Shown here: in pieces, positions 5,780 to 7,986 of the stretch
Layout: each line of letters begins with the position of its first letter
Position numbering within the stretch: the stretch's first letter is position 1
Assembly (NCBI GenBank): GCA_044345075.1
Contig: JBIJBU010000088.1
Coordinates: forward strand, 1 to 7,986
From: CAIKZY01 sp044345075
GTDB taxonomy: Bacteria > Actinomycetota > Actinomycetes > S36-B12
Length of the DNA: 7,986 bases
Direction of reading: 5' to 3'
Notes under the pieces: model-generated
What the model saw: only the letters and a program-made list of their open reading frames with translations
The model's database searches: none
Told to the model about the DNA's origin: nothing
Made by a program: the position numbers and the translations under genes

Positions 5780-6196
5780 TTAGGTCGCGGGTAATGCACC
5801 CTCAGCAAGATCCGGGCAGAAGGAGCCAACCGTGGTGGCCGCGGCAATCAGCGGAATCTCATAAACGCGGGTCTCGATGCCGGAACTCTCGGCATCGACC
5901 AACGTTTGCTTCAATGAAGCGCGAGCGCTTTCCCATCCGTCAGCCCTGGCCTGATCGCACAGGCCCTTCGCCTGCGTCTCGAGCTCGACCCAGCGAGCAT
6001 CGGTAGCGAATTGATCAGGCTGGATCACCCCGCCGTAGATGACCTTGGAGTTCACCAGCACTGCGTAGGCATAAGGAAGGTAGTCGTGAAAGATCTGCGC
6101 CTGGGCTTCGTTGTAGTTCGCGGGCCCTTGAGCGGCCGGTCCCCCGCAGGCGGCCAGCAGAACAGCCGTGGCACCAAGAACACCTATTCCACGCAT
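5780..6196 (-). CDS. DUF732-like small lipoprotein
   Basis: The start is ATG 6196, with GAGGAGG five bases upstream; the open frame reaches 6247, but this start puts a lipoprotein signal at the N-terminus. The 138-residue protein has lipobox LAAC (Cys17) followed by GGPAAQGP, so it should be lipidated and held outside the membrane. The mature part is helical, with C80 (AKGLCDQAR) and C127 (VGSFCPDL) about 47 residues apart. A mid-domain 'lC' and a terminal 'FCP' are typical of the DUF732 family of small actinobacterial exported proteins, whose function is unknown. It is the third gene of a likely operon, 25 bases after the stop of the microprotein. A small inverted repeat (6209-6226) lies just before its ribosome binding site. 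Confidence 0.78.
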   Translation of the reverse strand: MRGIGVLGATAVLLAACGGPAAQGPANYNEAQAQIFHDYLPYAYAVLVNSKVIYGGVIQPDQFATDARWVELETQAKGLCDQARADGWESARASLKQTLVDAESSGIETRVYEIPLIAAATTVGSFCPDLAEGALPAT

Positions 6197-6208
6197 TGCC
6201 GCCTCCTC

Positions 6209-6226
6209 GATAGTTGCTCGACTATC
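6209..6226. repeat. Perfect 6-base inverted repeat before the lipoprotein ribosome binding site
   Basis: GATAGT (6209-6214) and ACTATC (6221-6226) flank a six-base loop. On the minus strand the hairpin contains the microprotein's TAG stop and ends next to the GAGGAGG of the lipoprotein gene. It may modulate translation of that gene or serve as an operator. Confidence 0.4.
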
Positions 6227-6338
6227 TGACGGGGTCCCACCCATCACGGTTCCCGGGGGCAGCTGAGCTCTGAAGGATTTGCCGAAGCTTGTAGTAACCC
6301 CACCAGCAGCCGATGGCGAGCACGAGGATGAAGATCAT
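6222..6338 (-). CDS. 38-residue membrane microprotein
   Basis: ATG 6338 overlaps the stop of the zinc-ribbon gene (ATGA, 6338-6335), and GGAGG lies six bases upstream of it. The product begins MIFILVLAIGCWWGYYKLRQ: a single hydrophobic helix (residues 2-16), a basic flank and a short hydrophilic tail ending DGWDPVR. The layout suggests one membrane pass. It belongs to no family I recognise. Support comes from the ribosome binding site, the overlap with an upstream gene and the sensible topology. It may act with the zinc ribbon or the lipoprotein, with which it is presumably cotranscribed. Confidence 0.65.
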   Translation of the reverse strand: MIFILVLAIGCWWGYYKLRQILQSSAAPGNRDGWDPVR

Positions 6339-6526
6339 CCGAGACCTCCACCCTGAGCGCTGCCCCAGGTGTGATTGCAGGAGATACATAAATAGGTGAT
6401 GGCTGCGCTCTTGCGCAGTTCAAGGCCCTGGGCTCCACAGGCTGGGCATAGGGGCGCTCGCGTTTCGTTGAGTGGCGCCGATGCCGGGCGCTTCCACTCG
6501 TCTTGATTTCTGCGTTCGACTCTCAT
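6335..6526 (-). CDS. Small zinc-ribbon protein
   Basis: The 63-residue protein carries two paired knuckles, CPACG (C27, C30) and CISCN (C47, C50), followed by HTWG. This is the spacing of a zinc ribbon, of the kind found in small nucleic-acid or protein-binding factors. The N-terminus is basic (RVERRNQDEWKRP). There is no signal peptide, so it is cytoplasmic. ATG 6526 has no ribosome binding site, but a -10-like hexamer CACTCT (6533-6538) lies six bases before it, consistent with a leaderless transcript. It is the first gene of the likely operon with the microprotein and the DUF732-like lipoprotein, and is divergent from the DoxX gene at 6597. Its specific target is unknown. Confidence 0.72.
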   Translation of the reverse strand: MRVERRNQDEWKRPASAPLNETRAPLCPACGAQGLELRKSAAITYLCISCNHTWGSAQGGGLG

Positions 6527-6532
6527 GGGACC

Positions 6533-6538
6533 AGAGTG
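6533..6538 (-). promoter_or_regulatory. Putative -10 box, leaderless, zinc-ribbon operon
   Basis: CACTCT on the minus strand differs from TAnnnT at its first base and ends six bases before ATG 6526, the same geometry as at the antitoxin gene. No -35 box is clear. Confidence 0.3.
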
Positions 6539-6584
6539 GCGGGTGGGTCTGACATTGCCCTGCGCGTCGCCCTCGGGCTAATGC

Positions 6585-6590
6585 GACACT
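6585..6590 (+). promoter_or_regulatory. Putative -10 box, leaderless, DoxX gene
   Basis: GACACT ends six bases before ATG 6597 and departs from TAnnnT at its first base. No ribosome binding site precedes the ATG. An alternative -10, TAATGC (6579-6584), has TTGCCC (6555-6560) as a -35 box with an 18-base spacer. Either would give a leader of only 0-6 bases. Confidence 0.3.
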
Positions 6591-6596
6591 TCACTC

Positions 6597-7013
6597 ATGC
6601 TGAAGACGGTCGGTCGCCTCGTCCTGGGTCTATTTTTGATCTTTGCCTCGATCGGGCATTTCATCTCCGCCGATGAGTTTCTCGCTCAAGTGCCGCCGTG
6701 GATGCCTGCTCCGGAGCTAGTCGTCCTGGTCTCCGGCATTGTCGAACTCTTGCTCGGCATTGCACTCATCTTCTTTCCGAGGAAATGGCGGCCGATCGTT
6801 GGCTGCGTGACGGCGGCGTTCTTCGTCATCATCTTCCCGGGGAACCTCTGGCAGTACTTCGAAGCCAGGGACGCTTTCGGACTCGATTCAGACACTGCTC
6901 GCCTCATCCGCCTGCTTCTCCAGCCCGTGCTCGTTCTCTGGGCTCTGTGGGCCACCGGAGCCTTCACCGCTTGGCGGAAGAAGCCGGCGCCTAACGCGCC
7001 CGTGGCTCGATAA
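6597..7013 (+). CDS. DoxX-family integral membrane protein
   Basis: The 138-residue protein has four predicted membrane helices, at about 4-22, 41-59, 64-83 and 104-123, and a basic C-terminal tail (WRKKPAPNAPVAR). Family features are the first helix with FASIGHFI, the loop FLAQVPPWMPAPELVVLVSG with the following E (VELLLG), and FPGNLWQY after helix 3. Length is typical. DoxX-like proteins are quinone- or redox-linked membrane proteins of mostly uncertain role (in mycobacteria, DoxX works with superoxide dismutase and a thiosulfate sulfurtransferase partner), but no such partner is nearby. The start lacks a ribosome binding site and is probably leaderless. The gene at 7043 follows after 29 bases and has its own -10-like box. 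Confidence 0.85.
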   Translation: MLKTVGRLVLGLFLIFASIGHFISADEFLAQVPPWMPAPELVVLVSGIVELLLGIALIFFPRKWRPIVGCVTAAFFVIIFPGNLWQYFEARDAFGLDSDTARLIRLLLQPVLVLWALWATGAFTAWRKKPAPNAPVAR

Positions 7014-7029
7014 TCCTTCATCGCCCACC

Positions 7030-7035
7030 TACCCT
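7030..7035 (+). promoter_or_regulatory. Putative -10 box, leaderless, VCBS-repeat gene
   Basis: TACCCT fits TAnnnT and ends seven bases before ATG 7043. No ribosome binding site precedes the ATG. The -35 region overlaps the end of the DoxX gene and shows no TTG match. Confidence 0.4.
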
Positions 7036-7042
7036 GGTAATC

Positions 7043-7762
7043 ATGAAGCATCTCCTCGTCGGAACTGGCATGACCGCCTGTCTCGTGATTGCTGTGGCAG
7101 CGCCGGTCGCTGCCGCCTCGCTGGGCGCTGCGTCGACCACATCCAGCACCTTCACCGTGACCTCCACCGCTTCCGGCAGCTCAAACGGCTCAGTGGCAGG
7201 CACGATCGCGCCCGCTACCCCTGGCAACTCTGCGCTCACGTACACCGCGTCGACTTCACCCACGAACGGATCTGTCACTGTGAGCACGAGCGGGGCATTC
7301 ACCTACACACCAACTGCCACCGCTCGACATGCGGCTGCCTCCCTGGCTTCAGTACCTAGCAACAAGTCGGACACCTTCACCGTGACAGTGACCGATGGCT
7401 ACGGAGGCACGACAGCCGTACCTGTCACCGTGCCCATCGCACCGCAGAACACTCCGCCGGTGGCAGTCGCAGCGAAGGTCAGCGTGACGAAGCCCGCCAC
7501 AGGATCTGTCACGGGAGTCGTGATCGCTAATGATGCCGACAATGACACGCTTGCCTACACGGCACCGAGCTCGATCCCGAAGGGCACGGTGAGCGTGAAT
7601 TCGTCCACGGGCGCTTTCACCTACACCCCGACCGCTGCAGCTCGTCAGCGTGCCGCGGTCGCACCGCCGAACTCAGCGGCCAAAACCGCCACGTTCACGG
7701 TGACCGTGTCTGATGGGCACGGCGGAACTGCCACGGTGCCCGTGAGGATCAAGGTGAAGTAG
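7043..7762 (+). CDS. Secreted protein with two VCBS/cadherin-like repeats
   Basis: The 239-residue protein has a signal peptide (MKHLL, hydrophobic 9-24, cleavage near AAA/S at 25). Two repeats of about 100 residues follow. Each contains a GSV-G strand, a central L(T/A)YTA strand, a G(A)FTYTPT strand, an alanine-rich segment (ARHAAASL / ARQRAAVA) and a closing TFTVTV-DG-GGT-VPV strand. The second carries ANDADNDTLAYT, an acidic loop of the calcium-binding kind; the first lacks an obvious equivalent. This repeat type is abundant in mycobacterial and related actinobacterial surface proteins, usually as long arrays. Here the protein is minimal, with no enzyme domain, LPXTG motif or membrane anchor. 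A calcium-stabilised adhesive or spacer role is inferred. The start follows TACCCT and is probably leaderless. Confidence 0.85.
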   Translation: MKHLLVGTGMTACLVIAVAAPVAAASLGAASTTSSTFTVTSTASGSSNGSVAGTIAPATPGNSALTYTASTSPTNGSVTVSTSGAFTYTPTATARHAAASLASVPSNKSDTFTVTVTDGYGGTTAVPVTVPIAPQNTPPVAVAAKVSVTKPATGSVTGVVIANDADNDTLAYTAPSSIPKGTVSVNSSTGAFTYTPTAAARQRAAVAPPNSAAKTATFTVTVSDGHGGTATVPVRIKVK

Positions 7763-7793
7763 TACTCCTCAAGTTGCGCTCCACGGCTTGCGA

Positions 7794-7986
7794 TCAGGCG
7801 CTGCGGCGGCCTAAAGCGAAATAGGCCAGCGGGCCGACTGGTTGAACGATCAGTGAGGCCACCCACAACGCCTTTGGTCCGCGAACTCCTGACCTGGGCC
7901 GCTTGGCCAAGCTGACGAGCGCAGCCGCCGTCAAGATTGCCTCAACTGCTCCCCCGACAATGATCAAGCTCTGCTGGGTCAAGGTG
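7794..7986 (-). CDS. PLDc_N-type two-helix membrane protein (5' end may lie outside window)
   Basis: The minus-strand frame ends with TGA at 7796-7794 and is open to the right edge. A TTG at 7982 would give 62 residues, but the frame continues past it, so the true start may be beyond the window. The sequence shows a first hydrophobic helix (about residues 6-25), a basic loop with RPRSGVRGPKALWV, and a second helix running through IVQPVGPLAYFALGRR. The RGPKALW and PVGPLAYF-x-GRR motifs mark the N-terminal membrane domain of cardiolipin synthases (PLDc_N). In actinobacteria it commonly occurs as a stand-alone short protein of unknown role, as here. It is convergent with the VCBS-repeat gene, with a 31-base gap. 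Confidence 0.8.
   Translation of the reverse strand, partial: TLTQQSLIIVGGAVEAILTAAALVSLAKRPRSGVRGPKALWVASLIVQPVGPLAYFALGRRSA

Overview
The window looks like the chromosome of a high-GC Gram-positive actinobacterium. The reasons are high GC, GTG/TTG starts, TAnnnT-type -10 boxes set 6-7 bases before start codons (leaderless transcripts), an LppM-like lipoprotein, mycobacterial-style VCBS/cadherin-like repeats (TPTxxARxxAA), a DUF732-like lipoprotein and a PLDc_N membrane protein. No phage, transposon, CRISPR or RNA gene is visible. Most genes encode exported, lipid-anchored or membrane proteins, so this is an envelope-rich stretch with one small toxin-antitoxin module.

Layout, left to right. 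(1) A long minus-strand gene starts at GTG 976 with a good ribosome binding site and runs off the left edge. It encodes a soluble, tryptophan-rich protein of no recognised family. (2) A plus-strand gene (1234-2091) encodes a secreted protein with two Ser/Pro-rich linkers. (3) A glycine-rich plus-strand reading frame (2170-3117) seems to lack its signal peptide and first strands and may be a decayed gene. It ends in a Cys/Trp domain that reappears in the gene at 5657-4653. (4) A type II toxin-antitoxin pair (3187-3812), an AbrB/SpoVT-fold antitoxin with a RelE-like toxin, is driven by a clear leaderless promoter overlapped by inverted repeats. (5) A minus-strand pair reads from 5657 to 3856: a secreted protein made of two internal repeats plus the shared C-terminal domain, then an LppM-like lipoprotein with a C-terminal membrane anchor. 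(6) A minus-strand three-gene operon (6526 to 5780) encodes a 63-residue zinc ribbon, a 38-residue membrane microprotein overlapping it by ATGA, and a DUF732-like lipoprotein. (7) Divergent from it are a DoxX-family membrane protein and a short secreted protein of two VCBS-like repeats. (8) A PLDc_N-type two-helix membrane protein enters from the right edge on the minus strand.

The strongest points for follow-up are the unrecognised protein at the left edge, the C-terminal Cys/Trp domain shared by two otherwise unrelated exported proteins, the zinc ribbon/microprotein/lipoprotein operon, and the leaderless promoter with its operator at the toxin-antitoxin locus. All function calls come from reading the sequence by eye; no database search was run.
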